Shown piece by piece: positions 14,980-23,017 of a stretch of 37,253 nt of DNA. The number at the start of each line of letters is the position of its first letter. The first letter of the stretch is position 1. This DNA is from Streptococcus australis (GTDB lineage: Bacteria; Bacillota; Bacilli; Lactobacillales; Streptococcaceae), in contig NZ_RJPZ01000009.1 of assembly GCF_003943615.1 (NCBI RefSeq), positions 1,302 to 38,554 of the forward strand, in the 5' to 3' direction. Under the pieces are notes generated by a model, which ran no database searches, was not told where the DNA came from, and saw nothing but the letters and a program-made list of their open reading frames with translations. The translations under genes and the position numbers were made by a program.

Positions 14980-15663
14980 ATGTATACATTTTTATTATTT
15001 GACCTAGACCACACCTTGTTGGATTTTGACACAGCGGAGGAAGTGGCTTTAACGCAATTTCTTAAGGACCAGGGAGTTCAAGATATTCAAGCCTTTAAGG
15101 ATTATTACAAACCTATGAACCAAGGGCTTTGGAAAGATTTGGAACAAAAGAAAATTAGCAAGAAAAACTTGATTAACAGCCGGTTCGCGATTGCCTTTGC
15201 TCATTTTGGAAGAGAGGTAGATGGTGAAGAGATGGCTTTGCGTTACCAGGATTATATTAGCCAACAGGGACAGAGCTTCCCAGGAGCAGAAGACTTACTG
15301 GCAGAGTTGGTAGAAAGGGGCTATCAGCTTTATGGAGCTACCAACGGAGTTACTGCTATTCAGCAAGGGCGCTTGAAGCAGTCAGCTATTACCCCTTATT
15401 TCAAAGAAATCTTTATCTCTGAACAATTAGGAACTCAAAAACCGGAAGTGGCCTTTTACGAAAAGATCGGTAACTTGATCCCAGGCTTTACCAAGGAGCA
15501 AGCTCTTATGATCGGGGATTCTTTGACAGCGGATATCGCTGGGGGCAATGCTGCGGGGATTGATACCGTCTGGTATAATCCGGATCACAAAGAAAATACC
15601 AGTCCAGCAGTACCGACCTATGTCGTTGCTGACTATCAAGCCTTACTGGATATCCTTAAGTAA
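14980..15663 (+). CDS. YjjG-family noncanonical pyrimidine nucleotidase (HAD)
   Basis: 227 aa from ATG 14980, 2 nt after the previous stop, with GAAGGA upstream; a longer in-frame start at 14929 lies inside the previous gene. HAD motifs: DLDHTLLDFD (Asp8, Asp10), GATNGV (motif II), GTQKPEVAFY (motif III Lys), MIGDSLTADIAGG (motif IV). YjjG-type enzymes dephosphorylate noncanonical pyrimidine nucleoside monophosphates and clean the nucleotide pool. Confidence 0.88.
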   Translation: MYTFLLFDLDHTLLDFDTAEEVALTQFLKDQGVQDIQAFKDYYKPMNQGLWKDLEQKKISKKNLINSRFAIAFAHFGREVDGEEMALRYQDYISQQGQSFPGAEDLLAELVERGYQLYGATNGVTAIQQGRLKQSAITPYFKEIFISEQLGTQKPEVAFYEKIGNLIPGFTKEQALMIGDSLTADIAGGNAAGIDTVWYNPDHKENTSPAVPTYVVADYQALLDILK

Positions 15664-15675
15664 AAATGTATTTCA

Positions 15676-15699
15676 AACTAGCTGTTAAGCTAGTTTTTT
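15676..15699 (+). terminator. Terminator after the YjjG-type gene
   Basis: AACTAGCT (15676-15683), GTTA loop, AGCTAGTT (15688-15695), T run to 15699. Confidence 0.85.
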
Positions 15700-15707
15700 G
15701 GTATCAT
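15699..15707 (+). promoter_or_regulatory. Extended -10 directly before ATG 15714
   Basis: TGG-TATCAT (15699-15707) starts on the last T of the terminator and ends 6 nt before the ATG, the spacing expected of a leaderless mRNA. Confidence 0.35.
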
Positions 15708-15713
15708 GGTGGA

Positions 15714-16463
15714 ATGAATAAATTTAAATCAATAAGGGTTACCATCAAAAGATGGCTTCGCTATCTGCTTCTTGCATTCGCCACAGTGGTCGCTCTCTTA
15801 ATTTGTTTTCTATTTTATTTTACTAATCAAGAAGAAAAAGAAATCCAAGAGCAAATTTCTGGCTTTTATCAGGAAGCGGGATTTAAAGGAGACCTAAGTT
15901 TTAAAGCAGCTCAACTCCATGGGATGTCGACTAAATATGCCTATAGCTATCAAGAAAGGGTTGAGGGAAAAACGGTTCAGTTTGACTTTCCCTATGCTAC
16001 TCATCTATCCAAAGAAGAAGGTGGGAAAAACTATGACACGGCAGAAGAGCTAGCTTACCATTCCAAAAGCTGGCTTGTTGCACCATTTTTCGAAAGAGCC
16101 TTCGCTGAATCTCAAGGTTTTCAAAAACTGACTCAGGAAATAAAAGAAGAGTTTCGTAAACAGGGCTTAGAGGTAAGCAAGGTTAGTCTTCAGTTCCCAA
16201 TCGATAATCTCGATTTCGAAAATCAATTGGCAACAGACTTACTAGCTGCTGAAAAAGCTGGAGAAACAGAACTTCGAGGGATTCTGACCTTGGATTATGC
16301 TAACTACCGCCAAATAAAGGGCTTTTCCTTTACCATCACAGTGACATCTCTCCCTAAAGAATTTGAAGGGAAGCGCTTGGATGTAAGCGGACTTCCTTCT
16401 GGAAACTATGTGATTGAATCTAATTCCCCAAAGGATGAATCTTATAGCTTTGAGATCGAATAA
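15714..16463 (+). CDS. Membrane-anchored extracytoplasmic protein, function unknown
   Basis: 249 aa from ATG 15714; an in-frame ATG at 15666 would put the terminator inside the gene. Basic start (KFKSIRVTIKRWLR) and one hydrophobic segment at about residues 16-37 act as a signal anchor, leaving ~210 residues outside. No lipobox or known catalytic motif. Predicted alpha/beta with many Glu, Lys and Gln; the C-terminus (LPSGNYVIESNSPKDESYSF) is beta-rich. I do not recognise the family. There is almost no room for a ribosome binding site, hence the leaderless suggestion. Confidence 0.65.
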   Translation: MNKFKSIRVTIKRWLRYLLLAFATVVALLICFLFYFTNQEEKEIQEQISGFYQEAGFKGDLSFKAAQLHGMSTKYAYSYQERVEGKTVQFDFPYATHLSKEEGGKNYDTAEELAYHSKSWLVAPFFERAFAESQGFQKLTQEIKEEFRKQGLEVSKVSLQFPIDNLDFENQLATDLLAAEKAGETELRGILTLDYANYRQIKGFSFTITVTSLPKEFEGKRLDVSGLPSGNYVIESNSPKDESYSFEIE

Positions 16464-16478
16464 AAAAATTTTTAATAG

Positions 16479-16521
16479 TGTCAAGTTTTTTTCTTGACAG
16501 GTCTTTAAAATGTGTTATAAT
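16479..16521 (+). promoter_or_regulatory. rpsP: rpsP promoter with a palindrome over the -35
   Basis: TTGACA (16494-16499), 16-nt spacer, TATAAT (16516-16521) with extended TGT. TGTCAAG (16479-16485) and CTTGACA (16493-16499) make a perfect 7-bp inverted repeat with a T7 loop, covering the -35: either coincidence or an operator. Confidence 0.85.
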
Positions 16522-16587
16522 AGATCATGTGCTAAATAGCTTGTCTATTTCACCGAAAATTAAAATATAGAAAAGAGAATTATAAAA

Positions 16588-16860
16588 ATGGCAGTTAAAA
16601 TTCGTTTGACTCGTATGGGTTCTAAGAAAAAACCTTACTACCGTATCAACGTAGCAGATTCACGTTCACCACGTGATGGACGTTTCATCGAAACAGTTGG
16701 AACTTACAATCCACTTGTTGAAGAAAACCAAGTAACTTTGAAAGAAGACCGCGTTCTTGCATGGTTGGCTGATGGAGCTCAACCTTCAGATACAGTTCGC
16801 AACATCCTTTCAAAAGAAGGTGTCTTGAAGAAATTCCACGATTCTAAATTCTCAAAATAA
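16588..16860 (+). CDS. rpsP: 30S ribosomal protein S16
   Basis: 90 aa, the usual length. S16 family start [11 protein letters not shown] and [20 protein letters not shown], with the typical GTYNPL motif. It binds 16S rRNA in the 30S body. Weak AAGAGAA before the ATG, but a strong promoter and a favoured codon set typical of ribosomal genes. Confidence 0.97.
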   Translation: MAVKIRLTRMGSKKKPYYRINVADSRSPRDGRFIETVGTYNPLVEENQVTLKEDRVLAWLADGAQPSDTVRNILSKEGVLKKFHDSKFSK

Positions 16861-16879
16861 TCAAAAAGTAGGTTGATGT

Positions 16880-17119
16880 ATGGATACGATTGAAAATCTT
16901 ATTATTGCAATTGTGAAACCTTTGATTTCACAACCGGATGCCTTAACCATCAAGATCGAAGATACTCCTGAATTCTTGGAGTACCACCTTGACCTTGATC
17001 CTAGCGATGTTGGTCGAGTGATCGGTCGGAAAGGTCGCACCATTTCTGCGATAAGAACGATTGTCTACTCTGTCCCAACTGAAGATAAAAAAGTAAGAAT
17101 CGTTATTGACGAAAAATAA
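16880..17119 (+). CDS. khpA: KH-domain RNA-binding protein KhpA
   Basis: 79 aa, a single KH domain with the GRKG loop at residues 49-52 ([13 protein letters not shown]). KhpA forms a heterodimer with KhpB (EloR) and takes part in cell elongation and division in pneumococcus. It follows rpsP by 19 nt, the conserved streptococcal order. GTAGGTTG precedes the ATG. Confidence 0.93.
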   Translation: MDTIENLIIAIVKPLISQPDALTIKIEDTPEFLEYHLDLDPSDVGRVIGRKGRTISAIRTIVYSVPTEDKKVRIVIDEK

Positions 17120-17122
17120 AAG

Positions 17123-17145
17123 GCGGGACATTGTCCCGTTTTTTT
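17123..17145 (+). terminator. Terminator after khpA
   Basis: CGGGAC (17124-17129), ATT loop, GTCCCG (17133-17138), then seven T. It separates rpsP-khpA from the MazG-like gene. Confidence 0.85.
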
Positions 17146-17161
17146 GTTGCAAGGAGAAGAA

Positions 17162-17494
17162 ATGAAAGAAGTCACTATTGGGCAACTACAAGCCTATTTA
17201 AAAGAACATTACTACAATACCCGGACAGAAGAAGGTCTGTTTATCAAGCTCGTCGAAGAGGTTGGGGAAGTAGCCGAGGTCTTAAATGGACGTTCTGGAC
17301 GAAAAGAAGGAGTTCAGGACTCAAATGAGGAATTAGGCAAAGAACTAGCTGATATCATTCACTATACGGTTGCCATAGCGGCTATCAATGACATTGACCT
17401 CACTAAAACCATCTTTGAAAAGGATAAAACAGCAGCTGTCAAATACCAGCACGAGAAGGATTTGGAGCAGTTTCTTGCAGAAAAGTCCATTTGA
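17162..17494 (+). CDS. MazG-like nucleotide pyrophosphohydrolase
   Basis: 110 aa from ATG 17162 with a perfect AAGGAG (17151-17156). Metal-binding helices carry EEVGEVAEV (about residues 33-41) and ELGKELADIIHY (58-69), the EExxE/ExxxD pattern of the all-alpha NTP-PPase superfamily. It hydrolyses (d)NTPs to NMP and PPi; substrate not predictable. It lies between khpA and rimM, with no clear promoter apart from possible read-through past the khpA terminator. Confidence 0.85.
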   Translation: MKEVTIGQLQAYLKEHYYNTRTEEGLFIKLVEEVGEVAEVLNGRSGRKEGVQDSNEELGKELADIIHYTVAIAAINDIDLTKTIFEKDKTAAVKYQHEKDLEQFLAEKSI

Positions 17495-17519
17495 GAAAAT
17501 CCTTTGAACGTGATAAAAT
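17491..17519 (+). promoter_or_regulatory. Promoter for the alpha/beta hydrolase
   Basis: TTGAGA (17491-17496), 17-nt spacer, TAAAAT (17514-17519) with extended TGA. The -35 overlaps the stop codon of the MazG-like gene. Confidence 0.6.
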
Positions 17520-17569
17520 AAAACGTAAGGTTGTTAAGTGAATTGTTGTTTAGAAAGAGTTGTTTTGAT

Positions 17570-18352
17570 ATGAACCGATTTGAAGTAACTACAAAGATTG
17601 GTTGTTTCTCTGTTACTTATAAAAAGAGAAATAAAGTTCTAGTTTGTTTAAATGGTGCTGGTTTGATACCGAGTTATGAAAATTTTCTACCAATACTTGA
17701 AAAACTTCCTTCCTCAATAGGTTACCTTACGATTGATTTTCCGAATACAGGTAGGAGTCCGATTCATAGTCAAACAGGAATTAATTTGGATAATCTTGTT
17801 GAAGCGGTATACGAAATTCTGAAAGGATTGGAAATTTCTGATTATATACTATGTGTTCATAGTTTAGGTGGTGTTTTGGCTTTAAAGTTGATGAGTAAAC
17901 CAATTAAGTGTCAAGCATTGATAGCAATTGAACCAACAACAAAAAATATAATGTTTGCTGATTTTTCAAAAAATCCTTATCCAGAAATGGAAGAGCAAAT
18001 CAGGATGATTGAAGAATGTGGTCAGGAAAAATATTTTAAGGGACTAACTCAAGCAACATTTGAACCTGAAACTGATAGACTGATTTGGGGATTGATGGAA
18101 GAAAAAGGCTTAGAATTGGAAAAGCAAGTTCCTGGATTTCAGATATCTGTAAATATTACTGCTGAAGATTTTGATAGTTTGTCCTTAGCAGATAATATTC
18201 CTGTTTTCGTATTTTGTCAGGCGTACAGAGAAAAAGAGTACAGAGATTCAGAATATTGGAATTCTAATACAAAACTCATTCTAGGTGGAAACCACCACTA
18301 TCTACACTGGTCAGAATCGGAAAAAATTGCAACTCTTATTAGAGAACTTTAG
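17570..18352 (+). CDS. AT-rich alpha/beta hydrolase
   Basis: 260 aa from ATG 17570 (an in-frame TTG at 17531 has no better signal). Nucleophile elbow VHSLGG, oxyanion region NGAG, an acidic residue region in DNIPVFVFCQ and a C-terminal His in GGNHHYLHW make an esterase/lipase-like triad plausible. Base composition is much more AT-rich than khpA, rimM and trmD on either side, so it was probably inserted into this ribosomal/tRNA-modification block. No signal peptide; cytosolic. Substrate unknown. Confidence 0.78.
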   Translation: MNRFEVTTKIGCFSVTYKKRNKVLVCLNGAGLIPSYENFLPILEKLPSSIGYLTIDFPNTGRSPIHSQTGINLDNLVEAVYEILKGLEISDYILCVHSLGGVLALKLMSKPIKCQALIAIEPTTKNIMFADFSKNPYPEMEEQIRMIEECGQEKYFKGLTQATFEPETDRLIWGLMEEKGLELEKQVPGFQISVNITAEDFDSLSLADNIPVFVFCQAYREKEYRDSEYWNSNTKLILGGNHHYLHWSESEKIATLIREL

Positions 18353-18388
18353 AGATAAATTAATCAAAAGAGGAATGTAAAGAATAAA

Positions 18389-18907
18389 ATGAATTATTTT
18401 AATGTTGGGAAAATCGTCAATACGCAGGGTTTGCAGGGTGAGATGCGGGTCTTGTCTGTGACAGACTTTGCGGAAGAGCGCTTTAAAAAAGGAGCAGAGT
18501 TGGCTCTCTTTGATGAGAAGGATCAGTTTGTCCAAACGGTGACTATTGCCAGTCACCGCAAGCACAAGAACTTCGATATCATCAAGTTTAAGGATATGTA
18601 CCATATCAATGCCATCGAAAAGTTCAAGGGTTTTAGCCTCAAGGTTGCCGAAGAAGACTTGACCGATTTGGACGAGGGCGAGTTTTATTACCACGAGATC
18701 ATCGGCCTTGATGTTTATGAAAATGACCAACTCATCGGTCAAATTAAGGAGATCCTTCAACCGGGTGCCAATGATGTCTGGGTGGTGAAGCGCAAAGGTA
18801 AACGAGACCTTCTCTTGCCTTATATCCCGCCAGTTGTCCTCAATATTGATATCCCAGGAAACCGAGTGGATGTAGATATCTTGGAAGGGTTAGACGATGA
18901 AGATTGA
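18389..18907 (+). CDS. rimM: 16S rRNA processing protein RimM
   Basis: 172 aa, full length. N-terminal beta-barrel ([16 protein letters not shown]) followed by the PRC barrel ([36 protein letters not shown]). It binds S19 and assists maturation of the 30S head. AAAGAGGAATG precedes the ATG. It overlaps trmD by 11 nt. Confidence 0.96.
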   Translation: MNYFNVGKIVNTQGLQGEMRVLSVTDFAEERFKKGAELALFDEKDQFVQTVTIASHRKHKNFDIIKFKDMYHINAIEKFKGFSLKVAEEDLTDLDEGEFYYHEIIGLDVYENDQLIGQIKEILQPGANDVWVVKRKGKRDLLLPYIPPVVLNIDIPGNRVDVDILEGLDDED

Positions 18908-19613
18908 TATTTTAACCCTCTTTCCAGAGATGTTTTCACCCCTGGAGCACTCCATCGTCGGAAAGGCGCGTGAAAAGGGACTCCTTGAGATCAACTACCA
19001 TAATTTTCGTGAAAATGCAGAGAAGGCGCGGCATGTGGATGATGAACCCTATGGTGGCGGGCAAGGCATGCTCTTGCGAGCTCAGCCGATTTTCGATGCC
19101 TTTGATGCCATTGAGAAAAAGAATCCGCGCGTGATTTTACTAGATCCAGCCGGGCGGACTTTTGATCAACGTTATGCAGAAGAGTTAGCTCAAGAAGAAG
19201 AATTGATCTTTATCTGTGGCCACTATGAAGGCTACGATGAGCGGATTAAGTCCCTGGTGACAGATGAGATTTCTCTTGGAGACTATGTCTTGACCGGTGG
19301 CGAGCTTGCTGCCATGACCATGATTGATGCGACCGTACGCTTGATTCCAGAAGTGATCGGAAAAGAGTCCAGCCACCAGGATGATAGTTTCTCGTCCGGC
19401 CTTCTAGAATACCCTCAATACACACGCCCCTATGAATATCGAGGGATGACAGTTCCGGATGTCCTCATGAGTGGCCATCATGAAAATATCCGTCAATGGC
19501 GTCTCTATCAGAGTTTGAAAAAGACACTAGAGCGACGGCCAGACCTGCTTGAAAAGTATGACTTAACTCCAGAAGAAGAGAAGATCTTGGAGCAAATTAA
19601 ACAAGAAGAATAG
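18897..19613 (+). CDS. trmD: tRNA (guanine37-N1)-methyltransferase
   Basis: 238 aa. SPOUT-knot enzyme that methylates G37 of tRNAs with S-adenosylmethionine. Motifs: [10 protein letters not shown] at the start, [24 protein letters not shown], and the trefoil knot [17 protein letters not shown]. The start lies within rimM, so translation is coupled. Confidence 0.97.
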   Translation: MKIDILTLFPEMFSPLEHSIVGKAREKGLLEINYHNFRENAEKARHVDDEPYGGGQGMLLRAQPIFDAFDAIEKKNPRVILLDPAGRTFDQRYAEELAQEEELIFICGHYEGYDERIKSLVTDEISLGDYVLTGGELAAMTMIDATVRLIPEVIGKESSHQDDSFSSGLLEYPQYTRPYEYRGMTVPDVLMSGHHENIRQWRLYQSLKKTLERRPDLLEKYDLTPEEEKILEQIKQEE

Positions 19614-19632
19614 CAGCATTTGCTGTTTTTCT
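19612..19632 (+). terminator. Weak terminator after trmD
   Basis: CAGCA (19614-19618) with TGCTG (19621-19625), short loop, then TTTTT. Confidence 0.4.
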
Positions 19633-19719
19633 TTTGCCCTAAAATTAATAGAAAAAATCTTCCTCATCCTACTAGTTATTGGTAACAAAATGTGGTATCC
19701 TTATGGAGAGATAACAGAT

Positions 19720-19761
19720 ATGAAAAAGTGTTGGTGGTGTTTGCAATGGGCAAAAAAATAG
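19720..19761 (+). CDS. 13-codon ORF overlapping the SEC10-like start
   Basis: ATG 19720, 9 nt after GGAGAG, reads MKKCWWCLQWAKK then TAG. It has three Trp and two Cys in 13 residues and covers ATG 19746 of the next gene in another frame. It may be a leader ORF. Alternatively, one more A in the A5 run at 19723-19727 would join this ATG to the long frame and give MKKVLVVFAMGKKIGK as the surface protein start. Confidence 0.4.
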   Translation: MKKCWWCLQWAKK

Positions 19762-21944
19762 GAAAATCAGTCTTTACAACGGGTGTCGCAGCGACAACCC
19801 TCTTTTCAGGTTTGTCCGGTCATAAGGCACAGGCTGAAGAGATTGTCCAGAACGATGCTACTGATCAGCAATCGACGGATGTGACTGAAATGGATTCAAG
19901 TTTTATGGATAAAAATATCTTACATGACCAATTGCAAAAAGCTGAAAAAAGGGTCGAAGACCAACGGTTACGTCTGAACCAGGCTCAATCTGAATACAAT
20001 GTCGCCAAATCTGGTCTGGAAGCTGCTGAAGCAAACCTAGAGACAACTGAAACGATGATTGAAGAATCCAATCAAACATCCCTTGGCAAAACTGAAAATG
20101 AAATTGCGGTTGCTGAGGCAGTTGTTACTCTAGAACAAGAAAAGGTACGCCAAGCAAGTGAGTCTGATAGCCAAGTTCGTTCTGCCATAAAGAGTCAAGA
20201 GAATAAAATTGCTGCCCAGCAGTTACTTGTTGATATCGCAGGAAATGAATTAAGAAAAGCCAAACAACCCATCCAGAACGATGAGACAGTATTAGCACAG
20301 GCACAGTTAAAAGAGGAGCAGGCGCAAAACGAATTAAAAATAGCTCAAGCCTTAGTGCTTAATCTGACAGACACTCATGCCAAAGCTCCCCAGGTTTTAA
20401 AGCAAGTTTCCAGTGAAATTGAAGGAGTACAGAAGGAAGTTGAAAAATTAACTTATCAAATCTCCCAAAAATTAGTAGAGTTAGAAAAAGTCCGTGAAGC
20501 GGCCATGGCTAGTCCAATCAATCTTCAACAGACAAGCTATGAGACTTTGTTAGAGGAGTGGGCCAAGGCTGGTGACCAAGGCGCTGTTGAAGCTATGTCG
20601 CTTTATCATCGTGGGCGTGTAGAGGACCAGCTGACAGGTGGAAAGGCCACTAGATTAGATAACGTCCTAAAAGCGTTAGAAATTGTAGATACCATTAATC
20701 AGTACCGTCGCCAGGCAGGTTTAGGTGAGCTCTTAGTCGCTCCTTATCAATTACCGGTTAGTCAACTTCAAACGCACTATCATCAAAACCATGGACAAGC
20801 CCTGTCCAACTGGCAAGAGAATGAATTGATTGCTTGGGGCTATCGGCCTAGGGAGGCTGTTGCCTTCTGGTATAGTGAAAAGGAACTGTATCATCAAATT
20901 GCTCATCAATACGTTTTACCAATAGATGAAAGTCAACTAGATCCTAGCCAAATCTCTAAGAAAGTGGGAGCGGAGTTATTTGCTAAGATTGGACACTATG
21001 TCCAAATGATGGGGAATCAATATAAGGCCATTTCAGTTGCCTATGATCCAGATTTAGAGGTATCTCAAGTAGCTTTCTTTGAAGAGTCATCCCCCCTTTA
21101 TAGCAGTGGAGAACTGACTAAGTGGGTGAGAAACGTTGCCAATGCAAGGACGACAAAAGCAGATGTAAAGACTGTCAAAAATGCTTTAGAGAGTCTAAAA
21201 GTTGAAAGAACAAATCAAGAATCCCGCATCAATATCCTTTCTGGTCATTTATTCGATGTCAAGACTTCTCTTGCAAGTCATGAGCAACTACTAGCGCGTG
21301 CTCAAAGCAAGCTAGCTTTAGCAATGAAGAAATGGCAGGCTGCGTCGACAGAAGCCAAGGAAGCAGCAAGTTCACTGGCAGTTTCACGAGCTCGTATTCA
21401 AGGAGCGATTATCCCAAAAGAAAAGGCTTTGGAAATTGCCACTTTAGCATTAGAAGAAGATAAAAAGCAATTAGAAGTTTTTCGAAGTGCAGCGAGAGAC
21501 ACTGCATCTAAGCTTGAAAGTGCACATGCACAACTTCAACTTGCAAAAAATCAATTAGCACAAGCCAAAGGGCGTCTAAAGATGTTCACCGATTCGTCTG
21601 AATTGCTAGTAGATGCGCAAGCCTTGCTTGCCTCTGCTAAAACTGAAGTCGAGGAGAAAAAAGTACAATTTGAGGCAGAGTTTGAAACCTTTATGACTTA
21701 TCAAAAAGAAGCTAGTGATTTTAGAAATCGGATAGAGAAGATTCAGTCAAGTGAAGATGAAGAAAAATCTGCAGTAGCAGGAGAGGAAGAAGGAACTTAT
21801 CCGGCTCAACTTTCTCCACATGATTCTAGTCAAACAGAGAATTCGTTACAAGCTGAAGATGACTTTCAAGAAACTGCAGGAAGAGAAGAAGCAAAGAGTA
21901 AAAAGGGATTATCTAAATGGTTCCGAGGACTTGGGTTTAAATGA
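19746..21944 (+). CDS. Secreted SEC10/PgrA-like coiled-coil protein with a CAP-like core
   Basis: 732 aa from ATG 19746. Signal peptide: basic start GKKIGK, hydrophobic core, cleavage after KAQA at residue 30. About residues 55-255 and 460-660 are long coiled coils of Ala, Glu, Lys and Gln. Between them (~295-450) is a CAP/SCP-like core: DTINQYRRQAGLGEL, ENELIAWGYRPREAVAFWYSEK, IGHYVQMM. This arrangement is seen in SEC10/PgrA surface-exclusion proteins. There is no LPXTG motif or membrane tail; the chain ends with a basic KGLSKWFRGLGFK. It is therefore probably secreted or held non-covalently. An alternative GTG start at 19692 has no signal-like N-terminus. Confidence 0.75.
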   Translation: MGKKIGKSVFTTGVAATTLFSGLSGHKAQAEEIVQNDATDQQSTDVTEMDSSFMDKNILHDQLQKAEKRVEDQRLRLNQAQSEYNVAKSGLEAAEANLETTETMIEESNQTSLGKTENEIAVAEAVVTLEQEKVRQASESDSQVRSAIKSQENKIAAQQLLVDIAGNELRKAKQPIQNDETVLAQAQLKEEQAQNELKIAQALVLNLTDTHAKAPQVLKQVSSEIEGVQKEVEKLTYQISQKLVELEKVREAAMASPINLQQTSYETLLEEWAKAGDQGAVEAMSLYHRGRVEDQLTGGKATRLDNVLKALEIVDTINQYRRQAGLGELLVAPYQLPVSQLQTHYHQNHGQALSNWQENELIAWGYRPREAVAFWYSEKELYHQIAHQYVLPIDESQLDPSQISKKVGAELFAKIGHYVQMMGNQYKAISVAYDPDLEVSQVAFFEESSPLYSSGELTKWVRNVANARTTKADVKTVKNALESLKVERTNQESRINILSGHLFDVKTSLASHEQLLARAQSKLALAMKKWQAASTEAKEAASSLAVSRARIQGAIIPKEKALEIATLALEEDKKQLEVFRSAARDTASKLESAHAQLQLAKNQLAQAKGRLKMFTDSSELLVDAQALLASAKTEVEEKKVQFEAEFETFMTYQKEASDFRNRIEKIQSSEDEEKSAVAGEEEGTYPAQLSPHDSSQTENSLQAEDDFQETAGREEAKSKKGLSKWFRGLGFK

Positions 21945-22213
21945 AATAAGCAGGTTCAATTATAAATTTGTTTAACTTGAGCCAGAATTACACTAAAGTA
22001 GAAAACATTTTTAAATTTTTCTTATAAGAAAAGTATTTTAGACTAAAAAAGAAGGTATCTGATAGGTATCTTCTTTTTGTTCATAAGAAATTCAATCTTT
22101 CTTAGCGCCAAGTATGGCAGTCAAATAACTAAGAACTTTATATATAGAATTAGAAATAAAATTTCTCCAGTAATTAATGATGATAGAAAGTGAAAGAAAA
22201 TGACATTTAGTGC
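21945..22213. other. Intergenic gap between SEC10-like gene and fruR
   Basis: No gene seen. It holds the terminator at 22049-22078 and then AT-rich sequence up to the fru promoter. Confidence 0.5.
22049..22078 (+). terminator. Terminator after the SEC10-like gene
   Basis: AAGAAGGTAT pairs with GGTATCTTCTT (two G-U pairs), then TTTTT. Confidence 0.6.
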
Positions 22214-22241
22214 TTGACTTTTTAAAACAAGAGAGTATAAT
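22214..22241 (+). promoter_or_regulatory. fru operon promoter
   Basis: TTGACT (22214-22219), 16-nt spacer, TATAAT (22236-22241). Confidence 0.85.
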
Positions 22242-22246
22242 AGTCT

Positions 22247-22261
22247 TTGTAATCGTTTCCG
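22247..22261 (+). promoter_or_regulatory. cre site (CcpA) for fruRKA
   Basis: TTGTAATCGTTTCCG fits the cre consensus WTGNAANCGNWWNCA except for the last base. It lies just after the expected transcription start, a position where CcpA-HPr-Ser-P blocks RNA polymerase. Glucose repression of fructose genes follows from this. Confidence 0.75.
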
Positions 22262-22273
22262 AATGGAGGTTCT

Positions 22274-23017
22274 ATGTTAAAATCTGAACGAAAACACATC
22301 ATTTTAGAAAAGGTAATCAAAGAGCGGATCGTCTCGTTGGAAGACTTGGTAAAAGAGCTCAACTCTTCGGAATCAACGATTCGACGCGATTTGGATGAAT
22401 TAGAAGCTGAGAATAAACTGAGACGAATTCACGGTGGGGCTGAAAGTCTTCATTCCTTGCAGGAAGAAGAAAGCAATAAAGACAAATCAATCAAAAACGT
22501 GCAAGAAAAATCTGCCATTGCAAAGAAAGCGGCAGAATTGATCAAAGATTTTGAAGTTGTCTTTATCGATGCAGGAACCACCAATGAATTATTGGTTCAT
22601 GAATTGGCCAACCCAACCGTAACAGTTGTGACCAATTCCATCCACCATGCGGCTAGTCTGGTAGAGAGAGACATTCCAACGGTTATCATTGGGGGGATGG
22701 TTAAAACTTCCACGGATGCCAGTATCGGAGGAATGGCCTTGAATCAAATCGGCCAGTTGAGCTTCGATCGAGCTTTTATTGGAATGAATGGCGTCGATTT
22801 AGAGTCATACAGCACACCGGATCTTGAAGAGGGGGCCGTCAAACGCGCCATTATAGAGAATGCTAAGAATACTTATATTCTCCTAGACTCGTCGAAACTT
22901 GGGAGGACGTCTTTTGCCAAGGTAGCTCCAGTTAAGAGAGCAACCATTATTACTAATACTTCGGATACGGAAATCCTTTCTAAATTAAAAGAGAAAACGG
23001 AGGTTATAGAGGTTTGA
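22274..23017 (+). CDS. fruR: DeoR-family repressor of the fructose operon
   Basis: 247 aa. N-terminal DeoR helix-turn-helix (RKHIILEKVIKERIVSLEDL, SSESTIRRDLDELE, HGGAE) and a C-terminal sugar-phosphate-binding domain (IDAGTTNELLVHEL, GGMVKTSTDASIGG). The likely effector is fructose-1-phosphate. ATG 22274 follows GGAGG. The stop overlaps the fruK start, so all three genes are one operon. Confidence 0.92.
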   Translation: MLKSERKHIILEKVIKERIVSLEDLVKELNSSESTIRRDLDELEAENKLRRIHGGAESLHSLQEEESNKDKSIKNVQEKSAIAKKAAELIKDFEVVFIDAGTTNELLVHELANPTVTVVTNSIHHAASLVERDIPTVIIGGMVKTSTDASIGGMALNQIGQLSFDRAFIGMNGVDLESYSTPDLEEGAVKRAIIENAKNTYILLDSSKLGRTSFAKVAPVKRATIITNTSDTEILSKLKEKTEVIEV

